The position numbers and the translations under genes are program-made. The notes below the pieces were generated by a model that did no database searches, had not been told where the DNA came from, and saw only the letters and a list, made by a program, of their open reading frames with translations. DNA of 41,767 bases from SZUA-287 sp036397975 (GTDB taxonomy: Bacteria; Bacteroidota; Ignavibacteria; UBA10030; UBA6906): positions 1-41,767 of the forward strand of contig DASWHW010000041.1 in assembly GCA_036397975.1 (NCBI GenBank), written 5' to 3'. Positions 25,178-34,942 of the stretch are shown here, one piece after another (position 1 is the first letter of the stretch; every line of letters starts with the position of its first letter).

Positions 25178-28024
25178 ATGAATGCGTCTGGACGTGCTCG
25201 ACTATTCTTTCTCTCACTCTGTCTCACAACGTCTTCGTCTCTTCTCTTTGCACAGTTCTTTCCCAATGGAAATCCTGCCGAGGTCAGAAACGCGATCCTG
25301 GATTCAAACAACGTCAGCCTTGTCATGTACAACTACGGGCAGTATATGCGCCCAAGTACTCTCTGCCAGGTAGCTGACTTCACCTGGAGGAATCTTGGAC
25401 ACATGTTCGAGTTCGGGCCGCTGTTGGCCGCAAAAGTGGTTAACAATAACGGAGACACACTCAGGATTATCGATGATGGAATGTGGCTTCCAAGTCAAGG
25501 TGGCTACGCTCCGGATGGGTCGATCAAATGGGGATGGCTCCCGCGAGCAGGATACGCACAACCCAACCAGCCCTATCTTGCTTCGAGTAACAACCCGCAA
25601 AGCTGGCCCACGTCGTGGGCAAGCTGGCCGGGAGAAGACGGTCCGGGAATAGTTCGGGGCCTTGTGGAAACATTCTATGCCATGGACGATTTCACCAACA
25701 AAGAATTTCCCTACTACCCATTTCCCTCCGATACAAACGCGCGCGGACTGGGCGTGAGCGCCGAGGTGAGGACCTATCAGTTCGGAGGAAATCTATCCGA
25801 CGGAATCACTGTACGATGGAAGCTCAAGAATGAAAGCCCTCAGCCGCTGCCGGAATGCTACTTCGGTTTCTACGGTGATCCTCATATTGGTGGCTGCTCC
25901 GACTTTAGCGACGATCTTGCGAGAGCTGTACCTTCAAACGGACCCGCGGGATATCCGGAATTCAGTTTTGCCAGAAACACCGTGAACGTCTGGGACGCCG
26001 ATGGCCTCGGGCAGGGTGGCTTGCCAGCGGGATACTTGAATTTCAAGTTCCTCGAGACTCCCAATGACAGCGATCTTACAACGCTCTATGTCATGCAGTA
26101 TACTAATTCTCTTCCCAACGTTCCGAAGAACAGACCCCTAACGTGGCAGATGCTCTCAACGTATGGAATAGACACGAACCAGACGCTGATGCAGAACCCG
26201 GGTGACAATGTTCTGTTCTTTGGAACAGGACCGTTTTCACTTGCTGCTGGCGACAGCACTTATGTTTCGCTCGCAATCTTCTGTTCTGAGAATTACATCG
26301 ACATGTTGGAAGATGCCACGTACGTTCACTTCGCTCAACACTGGCCGAACATCAGTGGCACGACAGCAAGCCAGGGCGGCAATCCTGCATATGCAATTCA
26401 ACTGACGAGTCCTGGTCCTGGAGTGATCAGCGGATCAGTTCCGATCACGTGGCAGTACGCGGGCAGCGACCAAAATGCAAGAGTGCTGATCGAGTATTCC
26501 TGGGATAGAGGAACGCGATGGCGTCCGCTCGTCTGGGACCACCCCGTCGGACAGCCGTACACTTGGAACACAGCAAATGGACGGGATGGGGTGAACTACC
26601 TCTTGCGAATCGTTGCCCATAGCAACGATCTCGCGAGCTACTACTACGACGTCAGCGACGCGCGGTTTACTGTGGATAACCCGGGTAATGCAAAACCCGA
26701 ACTTGAGTTTGATCCTACATTTGCAGGATCCGTCATTCGCCATTCCCCCTTAACGATACAATGGACTGCCGAAGATGCGGACAACACGAACGTCAATATC
26801 ACCGTGCTTGTCTCGAACAATCAAAACGGACCATTCACCACCATCCATTCTAGTCTTCACTCTACCGGAACAAACTCGTTCCCGTGGGATTTTTCCGCAT
26901 TCCCGAATGCCCCGTCGTATTTTGTGAGGGTTATCGCATCGGATGGAAGCCTGGACACAATGCTGACCAGCGGATCATTTGAAATCAATCAGTGGATTGG
27001 CCAATACCCTGACACGACAATTCAACATGTTGCTGGAATCTCGACGGCGAGCATTCTTCTCAATGTCATCGATCCCACACAACTCTCCGGAAATACATAC
27101 GAACTGACATTCAACGTCGTACATCAGGACTCGTTGAAGAAGATGAACCTGCGCAACATGACGACCAGTGCGCAAGTGTTCTCGGATTTGCCGCTGTACA
27201 ACGGCACATCGACTCCTCTGTTTGATGGACTGAAGTTGCTTGTCAACGACACACCGACCGACGTTAATCTCACAAAGTCGATATTCAACCGGAGTGAACT
27301 TGACCCCACAGTCAACTACGATTGGACGGAATTTCCAACTCTGATGCGAACCAAGGTTCCGTTGGATTGGTATATTGCGTTCAACAGTCTCGATACCCTG
27401 CCAAATGGCAAATACGCATATCCCGGAGATACTGTACTGAATAATGCGCAGCTACGTGTCGTCGTTTGTCCGTTTTATATCCGAAATATTGACTCAATGC
27501 AACCGGGTCATGCATTGGCGTCTCGCACTCTGGGTGACAGCATGTGGAGACCCGGTCGACCATTGATTCTCCGCCCGCAGCCTCCGATTGGAATACAAGT
27601 CAGTTACCAGGTGAACATGAACTTCACACCGACACTTCGCCCTACATTCGGCGACACCTTATGGATTATCACGGACAAAGGCATCGCTTCGAGCGATACG
27701 TTCATGTTTACTGCCGACTCGACTTTTGTTGTTGGAGTGAAAGAGGGAGCAGTGCTGCCGGTTGACTATTCTCTGTCGCAGAACTATCCAAACCCGTTCA
27801 ATCCATCAACCACAATCAAATATCAGATTCCAAACTCAAATTTTGTCTCGTTGCAGGTCTTCGACATTCTTGGACGGGAAGTGAGGACTCTCCTGAACGA
27901 ACAGCAAATCGCAGGCGTGCACGAAGTAACATTCGATGCGAATGGTCTGGCAAGTGGGATTTACTTCTACCGGCTCACGGCGGGGAGTTTTGTGCACACG
28001 AGGAAGCTTGTGTTACTGAGATAG
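25178..28024 (+). CDS. T9SS-sorted large secreted protein
   Basis: A 948-residue exported protein. The start at 25178 is chosen because GGGAGG lies seven bases before it and the protein then begins with a signal peptide (MNASGRARLFFLSLCLTTSS, cut near LFAQ). The first 430 residues have no family that I recognise; they contain tryptophan- and tyrosine-rich stretches such as SWPTSWASWPGEDGPG and VRWKLKNESPQPLPECYFGF. Fibronectin-like beta sandwiches follow around residues 410-640, with ITWQYAGSDQNARVLIEYS and IQWTAEDADN. The last 80 residues are a T9SS type A sorting domain (NYPNPFNPSTTIKYQIPNSN to TRKLVLLR). It probably functions on or outside the cell surface. Confidence 0.85.
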   Translation: MNASGRARLFFLSLCLTTSSSLLFAQFFPNGNPAEVRNAILDSNNVSLVMYNYGQYMRPSTLCQVADFTWRNLGHMFEFGPLLAAKVVNNNGDTLRIIDDGMWLPSQGGYAPDGSIKWGWLPRAGYAQPNQPYLASSNNPQSWPTSWASWPGEDGPGIVRGLVETFYAMDDFTNKEFPYYPFPSDTNARGLGVSAEVRTYQFGGNLSDGITVRWKLKNESPQPLPECYFGFYGDPHIGGCSDFSDDLARAVPSNGPAGYPEFSFARNTVNVWDADGLGQGGLPAGYLNFKFLETPNDSDLTTLYVMQYTNSLPNVPKNRPLTWQMLSTYGIDTNQTLMQNPGDNVLFFGTGPFSLAAGDSTYVSLAIFCSENYIDMLEDATYVHFAQHWPNISGTTASQGGNPAYAIQLTSPGPGVISGSVPITWQYAGSDQNARVLIEYSWDRGTRWRPLVWDHPVGQPYTWNTANGRDGVNYLLRIVAHSNDLASYYYDVSDARFTVDNPGNAKPELEFDPTFAGSVIRHSPLTIQWTAEDADNTNVNITVLVSNNQNGPFTTIHSSLHSTGTNSFPWDFSAFPNAPSYFVRVIASDGSLDTMLTSGSFEINQWIGQYPDTTIQHVAGISTASILLNVIDPTQLSGNTYELTFNVVHQDSLKKMNLRNMTTSAQVFSDLPLYNGTSTPLFDGLKLLVNDTPTDVNLTKSIFNRSELDPTVNYDWTEFPTLMRTKVPLDWYIAFNSLDTLPNGKYAYPGDTVLNNAQLRVVVCPFYIRNIDSMQPGHALASRTLGDSMWRPGRPLILRPQPPIGIQVSYQVNMNFTPTLRPTFGDTLWIITDKGIASSDTFMFTADSTFVVGVKEGAVLPVDYSLSQNYPNPFNPSTTIKYQIPNSNFVSLQVFDILGREVRTLLNEQQIAGVHEVTFDANGLASGIYFYRLTAGSFVHTRKLVLLR

Positions 28025-28044
28025 AGACTAGGAAAAGAAAAATC

Positions 28045-29739
28045 ATGAAAACGAGTGTATTGGCCCATATCACGTTCGTGGTAAGTTGGCACTCAAAATT
28101 CGTCGTTCAAAAAAAATTGTTATTGTTTACCATGGTAGGAATTATTGCGACTGCGAACGCACAGTGGACCGATAATCCCTTGATGAACACTCTTGTTCGG
28201 AAGTCAACGGACCACCCCATGGGAAGTGCCACTTCCGATGGCGTTGGCGGCGCATATATCTTTTGGAGGGATGGGAACATCATTCGGTGCCAGCACTTAA
28301 GTTCTTCTGGCTACCTCTTGTGGGATACATCTGGCGTTCCGGTTGCGGAGCCACAAGCCTCTTTGAATTGGGTGAAATCGGTTCCAGATGGCCAGGGTGG
28401 AGCCATAATCGTGTGGGATGAAGCAAGTACTCAGAGATTGTATGCGCAACGGATTAATTGGGATGGTGTACGGATGTGGTTACCTCGCGGAGTTCGTGTA
28501 AATCCAGACACTGTTCGTTACTACTTCGGTTTCAACATTGCATCAGATGGATCGGGAGGGGTGATAGCAGCCTGGAGAGGATTTCGCCTCCCGTTTGGCA
28601 GTACCCATAATGTTCTTATCCAACGGATTGACTCGCATGGAAGAATTGCTTGGCAATCAGATGCCCTCGAGCTCGGTGCGATAGTCTCTGGAATTTCGAA
28701 TGATCAACCCTCCATCTGTTCCGATGATAATGGTGGTGGCTTTGTCGCGTGGACGGGATCAAATCTGGAAATCGGGGGACCTCGTATACGCGTACAGCGT
28801 GTAAGCAAGGATGGTAGTATATGCTGGCAAAGTGGTGGGGTTGCCGTATCGGATACGTCGACCGAACAATATGATCCGGTAATTGCGAATGATGGGCTTG
28901 GAGGGGTTGTGCTCATGTGGTGGGATAGACATCGTTACGATTTGTATTATGCGCAACGAGTCAATGGGCTTGGGGAATTGCTTTGGCCCGACAGAGGCGT
29001 TCTTGTCTCCCAACGGCACTTCTATAAAGATATCATTTCAGACGAAGTTGGCGGTATTATCGCGACCTGGAGCGAAGACAATGCACCATTCAGAGTCCAT
29101 GCTCAAAGAATTGGCGCTAATGGTTTGCCACTATGGAGCACTACGGGGGTTGTTGTAGAGGATTCTGGCTACGCGGAGAATCCATTAGTTATTTCTGATG
29201 GCGCAAATGGTGCAATTATTCTCTGGCAGTCTCATGGGGGTCTCTACGCCCAGCGAGTTGACGCATCTGGTGTACTCAGCTGGATTACGAACGGAGTTCC
29301 CGTAAGCACTCAGTTCCTAACACTTCCCTTTCCCATTATGGTTAGCAGCAATCCCGAAGGTGTCATCGTTCTTTTCAACACATGGATCCCTCCAGTCCAA
29401 CATGAGTATTACGCACAATGGTTGAGCTTCCGAGGTCGGCTAACGCCTGAGGGCGCGCAAGGAGGGATTGATCCCAGCATTCCGAATCTTTTTCAGAATT
29501 ATCCAAATCCATTCAACCCGCGGACAACGATTTCATTCTATAGTCCATCAAGATTGTTTGTTTCACTGAAAGTGTATGACTTATTGGGGAGAGAGGTATC
29601 GACCATTGTCGATGAAGAATTACCAATAGGCTATTACCCACGTCAATGGGATGCGAGGGGTTTAGCGAGTGGAATTTACTTCTATCGGCTGACGGCGGGC
29701 AGCTTTATACAGACGAGAAAACTTGTTTTACTGAGATAG
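28045..29739 (+). CDS. T9SS-sorted secreted protein with W-D/G-A-I-I-x-W repeats
   Basis: A 564-residue protein. A hydrophobic stretch, LLLFTMVGIIATANAQ, around residues 25-40, acts as the signal peptide after a rather long N-terminal region. The core is built of about ten short repeats of the kind D-G-x-G-G-A-I-I-x-W-x-D, followed by Y-A-Q-R-I-x-x-x-G-x-x-L-W, which suggests a propeller or beta-solenoid. The T9SS type A sorting domain at the end is more diverged than in the upstream cargos (NYPNPFNPRTTISFYSPSRL to TRKLVLLR). It starts 20 bases after the preceding gene's stop. No catalytic residues are evident. Confidence 0.83.
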   Translation: MKTSVLAHITFVVSWHSKFVVQKKLLLFTMVGIIATANAQWTDNPLMNTLVRKSTDHPMGSATSDGVGGAYIFWRDGNIIRCQHLSSSGYLLWDTSGVPVAEPQASLNWVKSVPDGQGGAIIVWDEASTQRLYAQRINWDGVRMWLPRGVRVNPDTVRYYFGFNIASDGSGGVIAAWRGFRLPFGSTHNVLIQRIDSHGRIAWQSDALELGAIVSGISNDQPSICSDDNGGGFVAWTGSNLEIGGPRIRVQRVSKDGSICWQSGGVAVSDTSTEQYDPVIANDGLGGVVLMWWDRHRYDLYYAQRVNGLGELLWPDRGVLVSQRHFYKDIISDEVGGIIATWSEDNAPFRVHAQRIGANGLPLWSTTGVVVEDSGYAENPLVISDGANGAIILWQSHGGLYAQRVDASGVLSWITNGVPVSTQFLTLPFPIMVSSNPEGVIVLFNTWIPPVQHEYYAQWLSFRGRLTPEGAQGGIDPSIPNLFQNYPNPFNPRTTISFYSPSRLFVSLKVYDLLGREVSTIVDEELPIGYYPRQWDARGLASGIYFYRLTAGSFIQTRKLVLLR

Positions 29740-29781
29740 GATAGTATATTGATGACACAAATTGCCAGTTGAAGGATCAAA

Positions 29782-30453
29782 ATGAAATTATCTCAGTTCA
29801 CCTACCTCATAGCCATCTGCTTATTGTCTGTAGGCCAGGATTCGAGCGCCGGCGGAAAGCTTGGCATTTATGGCATCTACATGGCGCCCCGTGGACCTGA
29901 TGCGAGATCGTACAGTGACCCCGGCTACGGACTCGGCTTTCACGTCGTTGCACCGGTGAGCTTCTTCGCAGATATCGTGGCTGGTGTCGGAGGACTCGAG
30001 TACGTCAACTTGTTGAGCGCAACAACTCAATTTAGAGACAGAGTAACCGGACTTCGGGTCGAGCAGCAGACCGAACAGGGTTACTTTCGTCTCTTCCTTG
30101 GGGGCCAGGTTGGTGGGCATGGAAATGGATTTCTTCGCCCTCACGCAGGAATAAACCTAGCATTTGTCTACTACAGCATCAGCACGGATGTTGTGATCCC
30201 CGACGACAGGAACCGTGAAAACGAAATCCGACAGAGCCTGAGAAGTGAAGGCAACGTCATATTCGGATACGACATCACGTTTGGATTGGATCTGAACTTC
30301 TCCAATACGATCGCCCTCGATGGCGGCGTTAAGTACCTGAAAAGTTTTTCTGTTCCTCAACAACTTGGTGAAGGCTCGGTGAGAGTCCACCCGTACTACT
30401 TGCAGATCTACTTCGGCATCGGTGTTTCGTTTGACATGATTAGGGACAGATAA
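29782..30453 (+). CDS. Exported protein, possibly an outer-membrane beta-barrel
   Basis: A 223-residue protein with a short signal peptide (MKLSQFTYLIAICLLSVGQ, cut around SSAG). The rest alternates glycine-rich and aromatic strands such as GYGLGFHVVAPVSFFADIVAG, YFRLFLGGQVGG, PHAGINLAFVYYSI and YYLQIYFGIGVSFDM, as in small outer-membrane barrels. It lacks a T9SS sorting domain, unlike its neighbours. AAGGA precedes the ATG. It could be an accessory outer-membrane protein for the cargos upstream, but that is only positional inference. Confidence 0.68.
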   Translation: MKLSQFTYLIAICLLSVGQDSSAGGKLGIYGIYMAPRGPDARSYSDPGYGLGFHVVAPVSFFADIVAGVGGLEYVNLLSATTQFRDRVTGLRVEQQTEQGYFRLFLGGQVGGHGNGFLRPHAGINLAFVYYSISTDVVIPDDRNRENEIRQSLRSEGNVIFGYDITFGLDLNFSNTIALDGGVKYLKSFSVPQQLGEGSVRVHPYYLQIYFGIGVSFDMIRDR

Positions 30454-30468
30454 ACCAGATTGGATTGA

Positions 30469-31374
30469 TTACTTCACATTTGCAGGGCGAAGCATATTTT
30501 TGAGACCAACCCTCCTGATGAGATCACGGTAGGTAATGACATGAACGTTATTATCGCGGAGTGCTTTTCTGAAACCGTCCGAAAGAAGAGAGCGCAACTC
30601 TCCCTCTCTGTTCTTGCTCATCTCGGACGGTCCAAACGTATTCAAATCCCTCATCGCTCGTAGTTCCGGCGTATCCAATCCTACATGCACGACTTGTAGA
30701 TTGATCCCCGTGCGCAGTTGCGACACACGCCCGATAAGTGAATCGCTCTTAGATTCAATGGGTGCACCATAGGTAATGTTTGAATAATGTTCGCCGAAGT
30801 ATTGGGCAATACCAAGACGGTATTCATGCGCCAATCTCTCTACCAATTCCCTTAGTTCCAAGGTTTGCATTGCCGCACTCATATGGTAGTCGAGATAGTC
30901 GATGGTAATACCTGTGTTCAGCGCACGCTCGATCTGTGCCCTGAGTTCCGTTTCGACTTCCGATACTCTTGGATTGTTTGCGAATAGCGCGGCTCGCGTT
31001 GGGAAAAAATATCCTAAACTGTCAACGAGCGAAGGGACAACAGTTCTTCCGGACACAGGTCCCCACCGATAATTCCTCCACTCGGCATTGAGCGTCAGGT
31101 GCACACCAACGCTTGTCTCCGGATGCTTCCGAAGAATCTCTACCGCCTCCTGATACCATGGACATGCGAACATCATCGACACAGAGATAGGAAGTCCCGA
31201 ATCGAGCACTTCTTCGATCGCCATGTTTACACTGTGTGACATTCCCATGTCGTCACATCGGACAAGGTAGAACGCCGTATCATGCGAGGTCTGTCCTTGT
31301 CCATTTACGGAAAGTATGGAGACCAACATTACCACCAAAACAAAGAGAGTACGAAAAGGCGTCATGGTATTCAT
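30469..31374 (-). CDS. ChbG/HpnK (YdjC) family carbohydrate deacetylase, exported
   Basis: The 301-residue protein has a signal peptide (MTPFRTLFVLVVMLVSILSV, cut near NGQ), so it is predicted to be periplasmic or secreted. YdjC-family deacetylases remove acetyl groups from chito-oligosaccharides or related sugars using a divalent metal. Expected motifs are present: the paired aspartates in RCDDMGMSHSVN, the histidine in VGVHLTLNAEW, and the histidine in DYHMSA. The ATG at 31374 opens the frame; a second ATG at 31365 has a better spaced AAAGGA site. The two differ by three residues. It is divergent to the butyrate kinase pair. Substrate unknown. Confidence 0.84.
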   Translation of the reverse strand: MNTMTPFRTLFVLVVMLVSILSVNGQGQTSHDTAFYLVRCDDMGMSHSVNMAIEEVLDSGLPISVSMMFACPWYQEAVEILRKHPETSVGVHLTLNAEWRNYRWGPVSGRTVVPSLVDSLGYFFPTRAALFANNPRVSEVETELRAQIERALNTGITIDYLDYHMSAAMQTLELRELVERLAHEYRLGIAQYFGEHYSNITYGAPIESKSDSLIGRVSQLRTGINLQVVHVGLDTPELRAMRDLNTFGPSEMSKNREGELRSLLSDGFRKALRDNNVHVITYRDLIRRVGLKNMLRPANVK

Positions 31375-31583
31375 CCTTTGGTAACTTGAAAGCGGGTCCG
31401 CGAGGGAAAGTTATTGTGGATCCGGGAGAAGAGCAACTTGAATCATTCGCTCCAAGATCTTGTAACAGTGCCCCCCACTTTCTCATTCCTGAGAACGACC
31501 CACCTATTCCCTGCTGAAACAAACCCCTTTGGCAGGGCATGTTTGTTGCACCGAAACGAGAAGTCACAAAAAGGTATTCAGTC

Positions 31584-32639
31584 ATGTCTCGTTTCGTTCT
31601 TGCGATCAATCCCGGTTCAACATCTACAAAACTGGCGCACTATGAGGACGACCGAGAGGTGTGGAGGGAGGAGCTTCGTCATCGCGGAGAGGTCCTCGCT
31701 CGATTTCCAACGGTCTGGGATCAGTTCGATTTCCGGATGAATGAAGTTCTCCGCCGGTTGGAAGAGACTACGGAAATTCCGGACGCGGTTGTAGGGATCG
31801 GCGGATTGCTGCGGCCCGTCAGTGGCGGAACCTATCGCGTGAACGAACGAATGCTCAAGGACGCCCGCGACAATATTCAAGGCTCACACGCATCTAATCT
31901 CGGATGCGCGATGGTTGACGCACTTGCTCGTCGCTATGGATGCCCCGGTTTCATTGTTGATCCTGTTTCAGTCGATGAGTTTGAACCGCTCGCTCGAATT
32001 GCGGGACATCCTCTCTTTGAGCGGAAAAGTTTGTCGCATGCCTTGAACATTCATGCTACCGTGAGAATTGCGTGCGAAGACCTCAACGTCCGACTCGAGG
32101 ATTCCCGATTCGTTGTCGCACACTTAGGAGGCGGGATTTCCGTTGCGCCCGTCCGCGGAGGGAAAATCATTGACGTCAACGATGCTGCGAGTGGAGGGCC
32201 ATTCTCAGGGGACAGGTCCGGATACTTGCCACTTCAACAACTGCTGGACGTGTGCTTCGGCGGAGTTCACTCCGAAACCGAAGTGCGCAGCATGATCATG
32301 GGACGAGGGGGACTCATGGGATATCTCGGAACGAATTCCCTGGCTGAGGCGGAGAAGAGAATTACGGCAGGTGACAATCACGCCCGCACTGTCGTCGAGG
32401 CAATGGCCTATCAGATTGCAAAGGAAATTGGAGCGATGGCGACCGTACTCTCCGAAACAATTCACGCCGTTCTTCTCACGGGTGGAATGGCAACTTCAAC
32501 CCGGTTCATCGATCTCATCAAGCCCCGTGTGAAATTCCTTGGTCCGGTGCGGATCTATCCGGGAGAGAACGAACTCAGAGCTCTTGCTCAAGGAGCGCTG
32601 CGAGTTCTCTCCGGAACAGAACAAGAATGTGTTTACTAA
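31584..32639 (+). CDS. buk: Butyrate kinase
   Basis: Buk makes butyrate and ATP from butyryl-phosphate (or runs in reverse), acting with the neighbouring transferase. The 351 residues fit the family length and the ASKHA fold: INPGSTSTK at residues 7-15 (phosphate-1), HLGGGISVAPVRGG near residue 190, and LTGGMATS near residue 300. DAASGGPFSGDRSG near residue 205 is typical of acetate/butyrate kinases. The start at 31584 (MSRFVLAINPGST) is preceded by AAAAAGG; the upstream in-frame codons look noncoding. It could also use branched-chain acyl-phosphates. Confidence 0.93.
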   Translation: MSRFVLAINPGSTSTKLAHYEDDREVWREELRHRGEVLARFPTVWDQFDFRMNEVLRRLEETTEIPDAVVGIGGLLRPVSGGTYRVNERMLKDARDNIQGSHASNLGCAMVDALARRYGCPGFIVDPVSVDEFEPLARIAGHPLFERKSLSHALNIHATVRIACEDLNVRLEDSRFVVAHLGGGISVAPVRGGKIIDVNDAASGGPFSGDRSGYLPLQQLLDVCFGGVHSETEVRSMIMGRGGLMGYLGTNSLAEAEKRITAGDNHARTVVEAMAYQIAKEIGAMATVLSETIHAVLLTGGMATSTRFIDLIKPRVKFLGPVRIYPGENELRALAQGALRVLSGTEQECVY

Positions 32640-32651
32640 CGAGGAGGCATC

Positions 32652-33578
32652 GTGATACACGATTTCCACCACTTGCTTGAATATGCGAAGAAGGTCGCAC
32701 CGAAAAAAGTTCTTGTCATTTATCCTTCGAATGAAGAAACATTTGGCGCCATCAGGGACGCTCTCGATGCGCTCGCAGTTAAATTTGTCCTCGTCGGCGA
32801 GGAGAAGATAATTCGCGGAGGGTTCAACGAGTCACAACTGAACCGAATGAAGATTGTCCATTCTCCGGGTATTCCGGAATCACTCAAAACCTCGATCAAG
32901 CTGGTCAGGGATGGCGAAGTTGACATCCTTATGAAAGGCGGCGTTGACACATCGACGATGATGAAAGCTGTCCTGAGGGAGGAAAGCGGGCTCCGGGTCG
33001 GCAGGCTTTTGACCGATATTTTTGTGCTCGAGTTTTCCCGCAACAACGAGCATCGGTTCGTCATGATTACAGACGGTGGAATGACTCTCGCACCTGATCT
33101 TCCCAACAAAGTCGAGCTCATTCGAAACGCCGTTGAGGTCGCTCATGCACTCGGAAACGAAAACCCGAAAGTGGCAGTTCTCTCGGCAACGGAGTTCGTC
33201 CTTCCGAACCTCCCCTCAACACTTGATGCAGCCGCTCTCTCCAAAATGAATGAGCGTGGACAGATCAAGGGATGTATTGTGGATGGACCCTTCGCGCTTG
33301 ACAACGCAATATCGCCGGAGGCAGCCGCCGAAAAAGGAATAAAATCTCCAGTGGCGGGACATGCAGACATTCTTCTTGCCGCGAACATCGAGTCGGCTAA
33401 TAGCCTGGCAAAGAGCACCACCTACTTTGCAAACCTACCGTTAGCGCATGTAATCGTTGGTGGCAAGGTGCCCGTGCTTATTCCATCACGCGCGGACAAG
33501 AAGGATGCGAAACTGCTTTCAATTGCATTGGGGGTCATTATGAGTGAATGGGGAACCAAGAATCCGTCCCTCGTGTGA
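32652..33578 (+). CDS. ptb: Phosphate butyryltransferase
   Basis: Ptb exchanges CoA and phosphate to form acyl-phosphate from butyryl-CoA, the step before Buk. The 308 residues match the phosphate acetyl/butyryltransferase family, with LMKGGVDTSTMMKAVLRE near residue 95, ITDGGMTLAPDL near residue 140, and VDGPFALDNAISPEAA near residue 210 as typical motifs. The start is a GTG with GAGGAGG four bases upstream, 12 bases after the buk stop, so the pair is one operon, in the order buk-ptb. Substrate range is likely C4 and branched C5 acyl groups. ATP formation from butyryl-CoA or amino-acid-derived acyl-CoAs is the natural inference. Confidence 0.92.
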   Translation: MIHDFHHLLEYAKKVAPKKVLVIYPSNEETFGAIRDALDALAVKFVLVGEEKIIRGGFNESQLNRMKIVHSPGIPESLKTSIKLVRDGEVDILMKGGVDTSTMMKAVLREESGLRVGRLLTDIFVLEFSRNNEHRFVMITDGGMTLAPDLPNKVELIRNAVEVAHALGNENPKVAVLSATEFVLPNLPSTLDAAALSKMNERGQIKGCIVDGPFALDNAISPEAAAEKGIKSPVAGHADILLAANIESANSLAKSTTYFANLPLAHVIVGGKVPVLIPSRADKKDAKLLSIALGVIMSEWGTKNPSLV

Positions 33579-33636
33579 GAGTCCGCCTCAGCAGGCGATC
33601 AGGCGCAAGTCAGGAAACCCGCAGTGATATGTTCTT

Positions 33637-33666
33637 GTAGGACAATCAGGACGATTGTCCTACTTT
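33637..33666 (+). terminator. Hairpin downstream of ptb, likely terminator
   Basis: A perfect 11-bp inverted repeat, GTAGGACAATC (33637-33647) and GATTGTCCTAC (33653-33663), encloses a 5-base loop and is followed by TTTCTTCT. It lies 58 bases after the ptb stop. The T-run is broken by C bases, so it might instead be a repetitive palindrome, but the position suits a rho-independent terminator. Confidence 0.62.
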
Positions 33667-33723
33667 CTTCTCCGTCACCCCTCTCCCCCAACCCCACCGA
33701 ATTAGGTTTTGAAGAACTTCCGA

Positions 33724-34563
33724 TCAGCGCGTGATAGTAAGCTTCTTTGTTATCCTGGATGTTCCGGCAACCAGTTGATAAAAATAGGAACCGCTCGAGA
33801 GGCTGGCAGCGTTAAAGCTCACTCTTTTCCTCCCCGGGCTCTGGATATCATCGACCAGTGTTGCAACCTGCTGACCAAGGAGGTTATACACTCTCAAAGA
33901 CACGTGCAGTGCTGACTGGAGGTCGTATTCAATCGTTGTAGTCGGATTAAATGGATTCGGGTAATTTTGAAACAATTCAGTTCGCAATGGAAGACCGCCC
34001 AAGTCAACCACAGAAGAAACCCCTGACAGGGAGAAGTCGTCTGCAAGAAAGTACGAACCCAAATGCGGATCGCTTCCGAGAGTATCTCCCGTGATGAAGA
34101 CTTCCACAAAGCAGGAATCAGGCGTGTCCGATGTAAAATAAGTGATGGGAATATCGAAAGATGTATAAGATGATGCCGTTTCATATGAAGCCTCTGCCGC
34201 ATCGCCAATTGGGCTACCATTAAGCAGCATCAAAACGGCAATTTCAATTTGGTCTCCGCCTTGAGGCAAAAACTGATACCATCCGCTAATTGTCGCATAT
34301 CGCTGGGATACGGGAAACTCCGTGCCTAGAACAGGCGGAAGAGGATTACCGGCAAAGTTCACGACTTCGCCACGGGCAGCTGAAGAGCCGGAATGACTTG
34401 TGGATGATTGTGTCACAGGTGTAACAAAGCCAGGTACGTTATCCGTAAACCAACCGACGGGATTTCCGCCTGCCCATTGTTCGAAGCCCCCGTTCGGAAC
34501 CTGGGCGAACATCATGAAAGCGGGAACAATCATCACTACCAATAAACGAAACGCAGTAGCCAT
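33724..34563 (-). CDS. T9SS-sorted secreted protein with N-terminal beta sandwich
   Basis: A 279-residue exported protein. The signal peptide is MATAFRLLVVMIVPAFMMFA, cut before QVPNGGFE. The mature N-terminus NGGFEQWAGGNPVGW resembles carbohydrate-binding-like or PCMD-like sandwiches common in secreted Bacteroidota proteins, and FFLADDFSLSG-like residues close the domain near residue 185. The type A sorting domain (NYPNPFNPTTTIEYDLQS to KKLTITR) ends the protein. This sorting domain is clearly more diverged from the others than they are from each other. GAGGTG precedes the ATG. It converges on the end of the ptb operon. Confidence 0.85.
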   Translation of the reverse strand: MATAFRLLVVMIVPAFMMFAQVPNGGFEQWAGGNPVGWFTDNVPGFVTPVTQSSTSHSGSSAARGEVVNFAGNPLPPVLGTEFPVSQRYATISGWYQFLPQGGDQIEIAVLMLLNGSPIGDAAEASYETASSYTSFDIPITYFTSDTPDSCFVEVFITGDTLGSDPHLGSYFLADDFSLSGVSSVVDLGGLPLRTELFQNYPNPFNPTTTIEYDLQSALHVSLRVYNLLGQQVATLVDDIQSPGRKRVSFNAASLSSGSYFYQLVAGTSRITKKLTITR

Positions 34564-34942
34564 AAAGCACCTCTCTAATGTGATGTGATTTTTCGATGGT
34601 ACACAATTTCCACATCAAAAACTCTAACGCGTTTACTCCGCCCGGGTGAGTAACGCAGTGACACTTTTGTGCTTTTCGTAAGAGGCTCGAAGCAAGCGTC
34701 TTTCAAGTTCCTATTGAACAATCCTCCTCGACCATTGCTTAAAACTTGCGACCTGCCGGGGTTTCCGTTGAAGGTTTTTTTCTCAATCCGCGATCACAAA
34801 TCCGAAATCTGCAATAGCCATATTGCTTTTCTGTCCGGCCCATTGTACCTTCATCATCAATCTCACGCCCTTTTCCTCCGCGAACAACTTCCGTCCAACA
34901 ACAGGAAGTTAACTACAATTACCACTCTTATCGGAGCGTTCT
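34564..34942. other. Intergenic gap between divergent cargo genes
   Basis: This stretch contains no convincing gene. It should hold divergent promoters for the genes at 34563 (minus) and 34943 (plus). An inverted repeat, AACTTCC (34886-34892) and GGAAGTT (34904-34910), lies 32 bases before the plus-strand ATG and could be an operator. A short AATCCG/AATC-type low-complexity patch lies near 34790-34820. Confidence 0.45.

Noticed and set aside
34638..34662. GGGTGAGTAACGC stretch resembling a conserved 16S rRNA segment
   Set aside because: Only about 13 bases match and the flanking sequence shows no rRNA similarity; taken as coincidence.
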